A stretch of 64,000 bases of DNA from positions 10,788,001-10,852,000 of the forward strand of contig CP053148.1 in NCBI GenBank assembly GCA_014607495.2, read 5' to 3'. The DNA is from Carposina sasakii (taxonomy: Eukaryota; Arthropoda; Insecta; Lepidoptera; Carposinidae). Numbering within the stretch: position 1 is the stretch's first letter; the number at the start of each line of letters is the position of its first letter. Shown in pieces: positions 1 to 9,952 of this stretch. The translations under genes and the position numbers were made by a program. The notes under the pieces are model-generated. The model saw only the letters and a list, made by a program, of their open reading frames with translations, made no database searches and was not told the origin of the DNA.

Positions 1-522
1 TGTGGCGTATCGGTCGCTAACTCTATGTCAACTGAGCGGCGAACTAGAGCGTATTAGCCGCAAAGCGCTTGTGAATTCTTGTGACGGAAGGTAAACTAGT
101 ATACATTGATGTTTTGACAAGAGTGGTGACGCCACACGAACGGAGCGCTGGCGTAGTGAAGAAACTGCGCCGCCAACTGAGTGCATCATTCGCTGTGAAT
201 CAGTCGCACACAGAATGGGTCGGCAAGCGAAATGTCGCAAACTCGCTGAATGGACACTCCATTTTAAATGTGTAGGGAGGGAAACTTGAAGCAAACTGTT
301 AGCCGCTTACTGTTCGCCTAATGGGAGATTGTTGAACAGTATTGAATTATTTTTTATTTTGTTTAAGTAAATTGAAAAATAGTATTTTCATTTCTTAATA
401 TTATCTCTAATATTATCTTCATACGAAGGAGATTATCACAATAATTTAATTAATTAAATATCTTGTTATTTTTTATTAATAAGTAATGAAACAGTACTAT
501 TTCTACATTTAAGACTGTAGAC
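1..522. other. No gene seen
   Basis: The first 300 bases are of balanced base composition and hold short open frames on both strands without recognisable motifs. Bases 320-510 are very AT-rich. Nothing annotatable is seen. Confidence 0.5.
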
Positions 523-717
523 CAGGGATTCCCGAACTTTTATTCTTCATAGACCTCTTTCAAAAGTTATCTGGTTCTGGTGGACCCCCTGGACCCCCAC
601 AGGCCCACATCACATACAAATTAACCCTCAATTTTTCACGCCAACGTAGACCCCCATCGAGTCTCCTGTGGACCCCTGGGGGTCCACCTGGACCACTTTG
701 GGAACCACTGGTCTAAC
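515..717. mobile_element. hAT-like non-autonomous element
   Basis: Inverted ends TAGACCAGGGATTCCCGAAC (left) and TTAGACCAGTGGTTCCCAAA (right, reverse-complemented) enclose about 190 bp rich in 'ggacccc'. The CAGNGRTTCCC terminus resembles hAT elements. No clear 8-bp target duplication was found. Confidence 0.65.
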
Positions 718-989
718 TAAAGGAATTTGCCTGACTGGCACAAACATCCTGTACCTATATGTATATAAAAAAACAGATACCTACCACAGTTGAATCCAGT
801 TTAGTGTTATGCGATATGGCGGATCAACGTAGCATAGCACATCTCTAACTCTGATGGAAGCCTATGACCTTTTTAATACACACATCCACCTAGCTTACTT
901 AAAAACCGAAATCTCACCGATCCATGTGCGAGCGGTAGATGTATCTACGAAATTAAGCCTTTGCACCTTGTGAGCCCTAAAATGCTTAC

Positions 990-1128
990 TGTCGCAGACT
1001 CCGCAGCTGACAATGTGCAGCATCCTGCGAAGGTCGACCTCATCCTCTACGCGACCGATGTACAGGAACCTCACCAGGTGCGGCATCAGCTCCAGAACTC
1101 TTCGCAGAGGAAACGTTGCGAATCTCCA
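990..1128 (-). CDS. Weak candidate exon, unrecognised
   Basis: Open minus-strand frame reading WRFATFPLRRVLELMPHLV, RFLYIGRVEDEVDLRRMLHI, VSCGVCD, bounded by acceptor tacaccag and donor GTAAGC. Its composition is protein-like and GC-rich at third positions compared with its surroundings. The frame also stays open through the donor to 895. A second frame is open over part of the same stretch, and no homologue is recognised, so it may be a relic of a mobile element. Confidence 0.25.
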
Positions 1129-1213
1129 CTGGTGTATACTCAATGTAACTGGAATTGTAGGTTTATAATTAATTATAAGTAAGTAAGTACCTTAGTATGT
1201 AAGCAGGTTCTCC

Positions 1214-1395
1214 GTGGTGACCGCGCCTCGGCAAGCGTGGCGTTGGACGCTCTCCGGCCAGATGGACCGATGACACAAAGAGGGCGGCTGATAGTGACTG
1301 GATGGCAAAAATGGGAGATCGAGCCATGTGTCTTGCTCTGGGGGGAGGCCTACGTCCAGCAACTAGCAACTGCAATAGGGTGACGACGACGAGGT
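1214..1395 (+). mobile_element. 5'-truncated RTE-type LINE tail
   Basis: Decayed C-terminal coding text (PRLGKRGVG, ARWTDD, EAYVQQ, TAIG) followed by a (gac)n tail. The same segment occurs at 46865. This is the 3' end of an RTE-like ORF. Confidence 0.75.
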
Positions 1396-1483
1396 AATTT
1401 AAGTTCTTTAGTTATACTTTTGTAATGGACTTGGTTGGTTCTTTCTAACCTGGGTACTGTACAACATCCTAACTATTTTTATA

Positions 1484-1683
1484 CTAATTAATATTAGTGA
1501 ATATGACGGAATATCCACCTAATGTGTTGGCAAAAAAGTACGCAATATGTCTGACATAACAGCTAAGATCCGAGTCTTGTCTCTGGCGCATTTTCAGGTC
1601 TATTCCGAACTCGAAATGCGTTTCCCGTAGCGGTATGCTGGGCGATAGGAACCGCCGCACGTTGTCGTAATCTCTAATGCGAA
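1484..1683 (-). CDS. Weak candidate exon, unrecognised
   Basis: Minus strand, strong acceptor tatttttcag, then RIRDYDNVRRFLSPSIPLRE, THFEFGIDLKMRQRQDSD, LSCYVRHIAYFFANTLGGYS up to a TAG at 1486. Protein-like in composition. It could be a terminal exon, or connect to 990-1128 with a LINE tail in the intron between them, but no donor gives a convincing join. Confidence 0.25.
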
Positions 1684-1779
1684 CTGAAAAATACATACCT
1701 ATATAGTCACGCCCATTATCCCCTAAAGAAGTTTAGATGTTTTATATTTATAATGTAGGTTCCTCCGGGATTTACTAGA

Positions 1780-2215
1780 AATCATCAGCCGGATATCCTT
1801 CCATGCATGTCGTGAGGGTCAACTAATGCACTCAGGCATTCTGTTAGGTGATAAGCTAGCAACTTGTCACTGATCATTAACATCTGTCGCTGGTTTGCTA
1901 AACGTGGCTGTGGGATCTCCTTTATGATTTGCAGTTCCGGCAACCCCATTTCGGGAATAAAGCCGACATTACCGATATAATGGGGGTGATCTGTGGTATA
2001 AATATTTGATATTACAGAAAGCCATAAACAGGTAGAGATCTGGGCAAGCTATGGCCACGCGCCTCCATGCAGTGTCGGGGATGCACCGACCGCCGGTACC
2101 CAGCTCTGGGCTCGCTTTCCCCGGTATCTGATCTTCACGGCAGATTAGCTGAAATGATAGGTGGGTACAGTGATGTAGGTAGACGAGGGGTCTCGTCTCA
2201 TACAAAATTTTCAAA
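1780..2215. repeat. Dispersed repeat segments, no gene
   Basis: The stretch at about 1895-1930 ('gctaaacgtggctg' then 'gggatctcctttatgat') recurs near 11790-11825. Bases 2030-2150 read as decayed LINE-like coding text on the minus strand (REDQIPGKASPELGTGGRCI). No intact gene. Confidence 0.45.
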
Positions 2216-2406
2216 AAAGAGGCACAAGGTGATGCCTAACTGATTTATACTAAATAATCAAACTTAAATATAACGGGGGTTTGGAAGTTTGTATGAAAGT
2301 CCTATGTTTTTGAAGTAAGGATTTTCTGAATTTCCCACGGGATTGGGAATTCTAAAGTTCACGCGGACGAAGTCGTGAGCGTCCGCTAGTCAACTATTAT
2401 AGGTAT

Positions 2407-2583
2407 CATCATCATCATCAGCCTATTGCAGTCCACTGCTGGACGTAGGCCTCCCTCAGGGCACGCCACAAGAGTGCCATGGGGGGTATTTGCCCATAGT
2501 CACCACGCTGGGCAGGCGGGTTGGTGACCGCAGTTTGTATTTTGGACTATGTTGTCAACACGGGAGGCGCTGCTGCCCACCTC
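2407..2583 (-). mobile_element. LINE 3' tail fragment
   Basis: Reverse complement ends in ALREAYVQQWTAIG, stop, then (atg)n. Matches 41383-41654 on the other strand, including the 'gggaggcgctgctgcccacc' part. Confidence 0.75.
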
Positions 2584-2834
2584 ATTATAGGTATAGTACC
2601 TGCAATTTGAAGTGGGACCTCTTCATCAAGGGCACAAGAGAAACTATGGCTCCTCCTGTGTCGTCAGCCAGGTGAGCATACTCCAGCGCCAGGATTCGTA
2701 GGTTACGCAGCTCTCCGAGACTGCGCAAGAAGCACTGTGTAGTCGTCGGCCGAGGGATGTGCTGCCCACTTCCTGAGCCGCAATAACTTCACTATGTATC
2801 AGGAATACAATCTCGCGAAATAGATTTACAGTTA

Positions 2835-3220
2835 TACAGGTGATTTTTGTTCGTCAACGTTCCCGAAAACTATGGAATCTCCTCATCATCACGATCATTT
2901 TTCTCCATGGAAGCATACCTGGGAAGTGTCTGGTTTCCAAAATATTAGGGTCCAAAGTTGAGTAAATAGACTGCGTTTTTCTGCATAAATGCACATAGAC
3001 GCGCGTAGCAGGATTTTTTCACGAAAAATAATTAATATCTGTCTATAAAAAAACTAACATAAACACTAGACACTATAAATTTCGCACGATCAAGGAATTT
3101 AATTTTTAAAAAAAAAAAAAAAATCTTTTTTCCCAGCATTTTTTTTGGCATAAACTTACTTTATTTCATGTATAGAATACGTACCCTTCGTTAAAGGTGG
3201 CCACAAAAAAACATCCTGTA
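2835..3220 (-). mobile_element. 386-bp TACAGGRTG element, copy 1
   Basis: Near-identical to copies at 32567 and 36653, in the opposite orientation. Ends are short inverted repeats (TACAGG-TG/ATTTTTG against TACAGGATGTTTTTTTG) and the middle has an A-run. No coding capacity. Confidence 0.85.
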
Positions 3221-3450
3221 TAGGTAGGTATTTACTTTACAATTTTTTTTGGATTGATTCTTAAAAAACCTAATTCTGGCTTTACTAACGAAATTACCGT
3301 CCTTTTTCTGATTATATGAACAAGTGATGATGCATTTAAAATTTATTAAAATTATAATAAAAAAAAAAAACAATTTTCTAGCAAGGCACATTTATTAAAA
3401 TCCACATCCGCGACTAAGCTTATTTATTTATTTACATAGTTTAAATTCCT

Positions 3451-4467
3451 TCATTTAGGACTAATATCCACTTTTTCATTTTCATTCACATGGTAATCAT
3501 GTGCATCTGCTAGAATCGCAGTGGCAGTCGAATTTTCAATATTCCTGTACAGAAAATTGGGCAAATTCTTTTTGGCAGCATCGACAGTTTCTCTTAGGCG
3601 TCTTTCAGAAACTTCTACTATGTCTTCACGACACTGCTGAACTAAGTTCTCCATATCTTCTGGAGGAAGTGGTTCGATTTGCTCTGAAGCTTGCTGATGA
3701 TGCCGCTTGAGTTCCAGGTCGATACGTTGTAACCTTTCTCTGCAAGAGTTGGTACGCCAGGGTCTTTTTGGATCGGCGCCAGTTAATATCACACTATTGG
3801 TTAGTTGTTTCTTCGCTCTGAAAAAGTTAGTAATGAAAATATTTCTGTAGGTCCCATAGAAAAAGGTTGGGAACTGCAGGAACTTAAGAGAATAATAGAT
3901 ATATAAGTATTTCTAACTTAACATCTCTACTTTGTGCAATGACGACAGTACAAATACCTACTTAAATCTGTTGTACCCAATCGTTGTACCTAAATAGTAA
4001 ATCGATAGAAATATTATACCTAATGGTATTTAAGAGTACCTACCTACATAACGAAAATTATTAGGTTTAGGTTAGATCAGAGAGGTAGATTATTTATAAT
4101 TAAGTAGATGCACTATCGAATTAGGTTAAGTTTACCTGTAAAGATGGTGTGTAAAAAGATATAAATAAATAAATGAATAACCTAGGTACCTAGGATTAAT
4201 TTTACGAAGAACACAACCTTACCTTCTACACTCTGTGAGAATATCTTGTAACTGTCGTTCGGTTTCTTCAAGTAACTGTTTGTCTACTTTGTATGGATTT
4301 TCGTAGACTTCCGCTTCTTCCTGTTGTATTTCTTCATCAACTTCCTTATCAAATTTTGTATGGAAATCTTTAACCAAATCGTGACACCTTTCCGTAAGTT
4401 TAACATCGGGGATTTCAATATCTTTCAAAAGTTTAGCAATTTGCGTTTTTTCTTCGTCAGTGGTCAT
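3451..4467 (-). CDS. Unrecognised two-exon gene, 203-residue charged helical protein
   Basis: Exons 4223-4467 (ATG at 4467) and 3451-3817 (TGA at 3453-3451). Donor GTAAGG after ..CTECR and acceptor ctttttcag join in frame as ECRR-AKKQLTNSVILTG. The protein starts MTTDEEKTQIAKLLKDIEIP, has a highly acidic helix (FDKEVDEEIQQEEAEVYE), a second helical part (RLQRIDLELKRHHQQASEQI) and ends VNENEKVDISPK. No signal peptide or membrane segment is seen. The length, charge and heptad-like leucines suggest a small coiled-coil protein; no family was recognised. The ATG chosen is the first in frame. AATAAA copies (3423-3432, minus) follow the stop. A splice from the exon set upstream (4974-6290) into this gene is possible and is discussed under findings. 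Confidence 0.75.
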
Positions 4468-4789
4468 GTTTTTATAATCACCACTAATATTGTAAATAAC
4501 GTATCTACCTACGATTTGCAATGTTTACCACTTTTAGAAGTAGTATGGGCAATTTTATAAAATTGAAAACAAAATGTATCAAGTTATGTCAAAAATGTCA
4601 TCACCATAACAACAAACCAACAAAACCATAGATTTTAATTACAGGCGTGGCTATGGGCGTGACTGATGTGGCTTCGAGACTTTTTCTAGAAAAGGATGCT
4701 ACAGCGGCCGTCCGTGTCTTTGGTTTGCTCCACCTGGCGGACAGGGGCAGTGGCCCTGCCCGCTGATTATGTTTAGTAATTTCGACATT

Positions 4790-4878
4790 GGGCGTTTTTC
4801 CACTAGACGACACGACCATGAAACGACACAACCACGGCTTTTTTGGAAGCAAAAATGTATTAGATAGTATGGCTCGTT
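4790..4878 (+). mobile_element. Truncated PIF/Harbinger-like MITE
   Basis: Starts GGGCGTTTTTCCACTAGACG and matches the left half of the complete element at 46393, then stops. It lies between the two unrecognised genes. Confidence 0.65.
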
Positions 4879-4973
4879 ATTACTTATTTAATTATTGGAA
4901 AAACTCTTAATAAGTTATACTTATTAATGTTTAAGTAACTGAGTCAACGAATTTACTGATATACCTAACCTAC

Positions 4974-6290
4974 CCGTTATATAGCTGTAATTAGTAAGAA
5001 CAGGGTTCTCATTCGGTAGTACAAATCGCCACAGGAAGAGATACTTTAGAGTATCCGCATTAAAGCATGCAAGCTGTTGCAAGTAGCCGCACCCCTTCCA
5101 GCCTCTTGCAGCAGAGGTTTTCAAATGAGACCAGTTGAAGATGGTCCTGAAAACTGACGAAAGCATTTTGATCCTTTATGAGATCTACAGATTTTTGACA
5201 TTTCAGTTCGAAACTAACTACCAGTAGTAATAAATTGATTTTATGCTCTATTTATGCCTTAGTTAGGTAGGTATGGTAGGTTAGATGGGTTGCGAACGTA
5301 TCTGCAGTTCGCAGTGACCTACCTACACAACATACGGAATACGCAAATACGGAATTCAGTAAACTACTCACCTTATAATATTTAGCAGATGTTTAAAAAA
5401 TGTTTTCCTCTTGAAATAATCTAATCTGTCAATTTTTATGAGCTGGTCAGAAATTATCAGTCGATCCATTTGGGCCCTTTCATATTCAAGTTTCTTGAAA
5501 AAGTTGCATTGAATAAAAATTAAAAATACTGCTGTCGATACTGCAACAACTACCTACATATATGTCAAAATACGAAAGTCTACCTTTAAAGTGACTTCAA
5601 GGGACACATGGAGTTCCTTTAGGTATAACGACGGGTTCTGTTTCAGTGCACTGTTGGCCTTCCACAAATAAGTGCCCAGTTTTGAAGGTAGTTTTAGACT
5701 CGGATACTGGTAAGTGAACAGAACCTTTTCGCAATGCAGGTTCCCGTTAAGATAGCGTTGCACATCGTGAATACACCAATACTTAGGGTCTGTACTTCTG
5801 GGAAAACATGGTTTAAAATAAATAAATGAACGCGTAGCCAATATACTTATACATAATGCCAATATACTTATACATAAGGTACATATATCACAAAGGAGAT
5901 CCTGCAACCACGTTTAGTATAGCGGGGCCAGTTAAAAGATCAGGGATATAAGCTAGGTCATCGTCTGAGGGAACGCCTACAACTGGACATGGGCGGAAGT
6001 AGATGCAGCTGATGTATTCTAGTGAAATGTCGCATCAGCACAGTACGTGCTACCTACAAATAAATAAGTAGGTGCTTAGCAGTAGAACTTTGTGCAAGTA
6101 GGTACATACAAAAGAACGTCGTCTTTAGGCAGTATTCCTTCAGAGCTTTCAACATAATGTAGCCAAATGTGTGGGTTCTGGGTGAAATCGGCTAGGCGCA
6201 TAGGGTCTTTGCTGGGCTTGTAGTCGCGAGGCCACAGCAACCATCTTACGGACTCAAGATGGCCGATGACCTTAATGCACTTGCAGTCCA
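4974..6290 (-). CDS. Unrecognised multi-exon gene, four in-frame exons (partial)
   Basis: Minus-strand exons 6110-6290, 5584-5797, 5372-5493 and 4974-5146. Acceptors (tacggcag, tttcccag, ttttcaag, ttttcag) and donors (GTATGT, GTAGAC, GTGAGT, GTAGGT) are good and all three junctions keep frame: PKDDVLL-STDPKYW, SLEVTLK-KLEYERAQ, LLNIIR-TIFNWSH. Together they give about 230 residues with no stop. The protein is soluble-looking, with a tryptophan-rich start (VRWLLWPRDYKPSKDP, PHIWLHYVE) and a basic helix (KLEYERAQMDRLIISDQLIK). The first exon starts in phase 1, so at least one exon is missing upstream; I could not place it. If the last donor is not used, frame continues to a TAA at 4926-4924. 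No family was recognised. Confidence 0.65.
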
Positions 6291-7023
6291 CTGCCGTAGT
6301 ATGGTAGAAAAGATAAATATTGATAAAAAAATACAAATTAAGTACGTTTTTCAACGGTTGGCGAGATGGCGAGTGCTGCATGCAACAAATGTGTTATCTT
6401 TGCTTTACCTGCTGTCACCGCACAAGACTTTTATTGTGGTACCCTGATTCCATCCAAGTAACACTAATAGGTACCATTTAAGGATAACTTCTTATTGATA
6501 ACTTTAAAAAAATCTATTTCCCAATGAGAGGGTTGCCCATGGTTTTACCAAATATCATAAAAAACCAAGGTGCCTAGAAAGTAGTTCGGTCAGTAGGGAA
6601 CTCTTTTCACTCTTACCTACATTACCACTCAATGAGATTTAGTTACCACTGCATAAATAAATCCATTATTTGTTATATGCCCGGTAGGCTATCTAGAATA
6701 GTCTAGACTCTAGAAGAACTTATTACCTTCTAGTTCCATTTTAAAGCTCTTTGTGTACCTATAACAAGCTTACTACATATTTTTTTATTCAAACAATAGT
6801 TTAAAATAATATTGATAAAAATATGTAAATAAAATAATTTCTTCTTTCGTGATTCTGTCACAAATACATAACCAAAGAATATACTTACTCTCTTGTACAT
6901 AACATACACAAAAAGTTGTGATGGGATTTCAACTTCAACTTTTAAAAATATAAATGGCTCCGTCGACCATCGACTATTCTGCCAACGTCAGGGTCTCAGA
7001 ATAAACTGACTTTAAAAAAAAAA
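6291..7023. other. No gene seen
   Basis: AT-rich, with short imperfect repeats. The missing upstream exon of the gene at 4974-6290 may lie here or further right, but no exon with matching phase was found. Confidence 0.4.
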
Positions 7024-7818
7024 TTAACCAACTTCAAACTTTAACTAAAAAGCGATAAATAAGGTAACTAATTTATATACTTAATACATACAAAATTATT
7101 TAAATATTTACAACTTAATACCTAATACTTTAACAAAGTCATCTTTAACTATTTAAATATTTATAATTATCACTTATTTTTTGGAGTCGGTGCCAGCCTA
7201 GGTAACGTAGTCTGTTGTGATAGTTTCCATCGACCAATTGCAGTACTGTGGAGTTCTGTAGCTTCATCATCAGCACAGCAGCATCAGATGTTGATTCAAG
7301 TAACACGTCAGCCCTACATACTACTAAATAGTTTTCATCGACCAATTGCTGTACTGTCTCCCAACTCCTAACCGTTAAGTAGTTCTGTAGCTTCATCATC
7401 AGCACAGCAGCATCAGATGTTGATTCAAGTAACACGTTAGCCCTACATACTACTAAATAGTTTCCATCGACCAATTGCAGTACTGTATCCCAACTCCTAA
7501 CAGTTACGGAGTTCTGTAGCTTCATCATCAGCACAGCAGAATTAGATGTTGACACCCTGAAGCATATACCTGAGTAAGACATGATTACGTAACAAAAGCA
7601 CCATACGAGCATACAATTTTCGGTTGTTGCCATAGATTTCTCCTGGATCCCATCATCAGATCCTGACCTGGTGAAAATGGGACCACCTCAGAAATGAACT
7701 CTATCCAACAAAAAAAATTGAATCCGTCTATAATTGACGGAAATATCGGTGAAAATACATTTTAAAAAATTACATACAGACGAATTGAGAACCTTCTCCT
7801 TTTTTTGAAGTCGGTTAA
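7024..7818. mobile_element. TTAACCGACTTC-ended non-autonomous element with internal tandem repeat
   Basis: Ends are inverted: ttaaccaacttcaaac on the left, and ttaaccgacttcaaaaaaa reading inward from the right. I recognise this terminus as a common lepidopteran repeat, class uncertain. Inside, 7205-7560 holds about three copies of a 129-bp unit. Part of the right half recurs near 19195-19640. Confidence 0.65.
7205..7560 (-). repeat. 129-bp tandem repeat, open in frame
   Basis: About three copies, the outer ones partly deleted. Because 129 is a multiple of three, a 162-codon minus-strand frame stays open, with 43-residue repeats of the type STSDAAVLMMKLQN..LVDGNYLVVCRA. There is no evidence that it is expressed. 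Confidence 0.75.
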
Positions 7819-8998
7819 AAAGACACAGTGCGGTGAAAAAAAACTACTCTTTGATTATAACTACTTGCCGACAAAGGGCTCTGCGATGAGTTCCTGAGAA
7901 TTTATGAAAATAAAGTAGAAAACAAATAAAAATCCCTACACCAGGATAAGACATACACAAGGTGAGAATTAGAAACATAACAAATAAAATTATTAACATA
8001 AAAAGGAGCTTTAACACATATTACATAATAATATAATAATAATTTTAAGACGGTGATTTGATAATAATACGATTGAAATTTTTAAATGCTACAGAAATAA
8101 TACATTTTTAAAAATATTACCATATGAGAATATTATATATTGTCGAATAGTGAAATTATATGTATGTATGTATGTATTAATTTAATTATAATTTCATTTC
8201 ATACAAACAAATCTCTCATTACACCTAACACATAATGACTAGTCCACTAGTGACTAGATGAAGGTGATGCAGCGATCCCTCTTCAAGGTGATGGGATGGG
8301 ATTTGTCAAGAAATTATGACTTTCATTATTGCTTGATTACGACACAATTAGGTTTTAATTTTTTCCGATTTAGGTATACTTATCGACATACCTACAACCT
8401 ATTGTAGGATTATTTCAGGGAAATGGGAATTAGGGATTCATTAATATACACCCGAATTATTTGATATTGGTAGGTACTGTGGAGCTATGGTATACATTTT
8501 CAGAGAAAAATCCGTTTCAAAATTGCGTCGGAATAAAATTTCGGTCCCTATCTCACACCACACATTAGTCCACGTGAACTGGCGCCCAACCTGGGGCGTG
8601 AAAGGGAAGATTATTATTCTTACACTAGGGATCCGCCCCGGCTTTGCACGTGTGTAATGCCCTTTTACACGGACAAAGTCGTGGGCGCCCGCTATAGAAA
8701 AGTATTGTTTTAAGAATTCTTCAAGTATTTAAAAAAAAATCCGTAACAACCGTCCTCGTACATCAAGGAATATTTATTCTAAAAAAAGGATTAGCAAAAT
8801 CGGTTCAGCTGTTCTCGAGATTCGTGCTTACCAACACATTTAGCGATTCATTTTTATATTAGAAGATAATATATGTACGCCAACGAAGATGGTAGAGAGA
8901 GCTCGACAAAATGAAACTCAGTTTACATACAATTTAGTAGAGAGAAGGGTCAGCATGATGCTGGTAGTCGTAGTTCAGCTCAGCTGCAGCTTCCTCTA
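7819..8998. repeat. Gene-free; microsatellite and dispersed repeat pieces
   Basis: Contains a (tatg)n run at about 8159-8176. A lepidopteran dispersed repeat lies at about 8575-8695 ('ttttacacggacaaagtcg', 'gggcgcccgcta'), and 'caaaatcggttcagctgttc' near 8796. No gene. Confidence 0.5.
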
Positions 8999-9162
8999 AG
9001 GGTCGGTATGGTTGAAAATCGATCGTGTAACGTCAGACAGAACAGACAAATATGACAAAACAGTCAAGTGTGAAAACACTCAACCGATATGATAAGTTAG
9101 TGCGTTTTGTCTGTACCTGGGGATACGTTCGACGCATCTTCTGTCTGATATGTACCGACCCT
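8999..9162. mobile_element. Small inverted-repeat element (AGGGTCGGTA ends)
   Basis: AGGGTCGGTA at the left and its complement at the right, with further similarity inside (cagacagaa). A related, truncated piece occurs in a pico intron at about 24530-24620 ('gctcgacgcatcatccgtca'). Confidence 0.6.
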
Positions 9163-9735
9163 GTAAGAAGGTATATATTACACAGGGCTTGAAAAGTTTA
9201 CAATGTATTTTGCTTAATAATTCACAGTAGGTACTTATGGTAAAGGTACCTACCAACCAATGGTACAGCTCTAAGGTATGAATAAATACTGTACTAATAA
9301 GTGAAGGCCCAAAAACAAACAAGTTTATAAATTTCATTAGGTATAATTGAAAAAATATACAAAGAATTAATAGTAATCATTAATTTGTTCTGTACAAATT
9401 TTAAAATAATAATTAAGTATACTAGTAAATGCGGTACATAAAGATCTGATTATGTGAATATTTTCCAAATACATCAATGTTTCGTAGACAGCGATAAGAG
9501 AAGTTTATCCGACCCGTATCTAACTTGTAGTATACATTATATCAATAATTCGATAGCATCATATCGCCAGCTCTACAAATGATTACTAGTGATTATAATT
9601 ATCTACCTATTGGAATAAATTATGTACTCACCTATATAGATTCACATACAATATTTTAAAGTCGCTTAGACTTGGGGCACAACGAACAACATTTAGCACG
9701 GATACAGTTATTAATTAACTGTTAATAGGTATAAG

Positions 9736-9952
9736 CAGTGTTGCCAGATCGGATTTAAAAAAAAATATAGGCCCGATGTTACTCGTAAAATAACATTGAT
9801 TTAGCAAAAATTGCATATATGTAAAAAACCAAGTTAAGAAATATAGTAGATAAATACTTTTCACTGTAGGAAAACCAGTATAAAGTTATTAGGTCTATTG
9901 TTTTTTATTAAAGGCCTTAAATACATGAATCTACGTAGATCTGACACCGCTG
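9736..9952. mobile_element. hAT-like MITE (CAGTGTTGCCAGATC ends)
   Basis: CAGTGTTGCCAGATC at the left and CAGCGGTGTCAGATC inward from the right, about 217 bp, AT-rich inside. Terminal CAGNG suggests hAT. The flanks only partly resemble each other (ggtataag against ggtagtat). Confidence 0.6.

Noticed and set aside
2030..2215. Possible gene on the minus strand (REDQIPGKASPELGTGGRCI)
   Set aside because: The surrounding text recurs near 11.8 kb and reads like decayed LINE coding sequence.
4645..4766. Plus-strand 37-codon frame MGVTDVASRLFLEKDATAAV.. behind an acceptor-like aattacag
   Set aside because: Protein-like composition, but no upstream exon, no poly(A) signal and no known family. It lies between two minus-strand genes and next to a truncated MITE.
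6386..6460. Possible 35-nt upstream exon for the 4974-6290 gene
   Set aside because: Good acceptor and donor, but every frame is either out of phase with the next exon or contains a stop.
8158..8180. CRISPR-like or structured array at (tatg)n and other microsatellites
   Set aside because: Simple-sequence repeats of a eukaryotic genome; no spacer structure.
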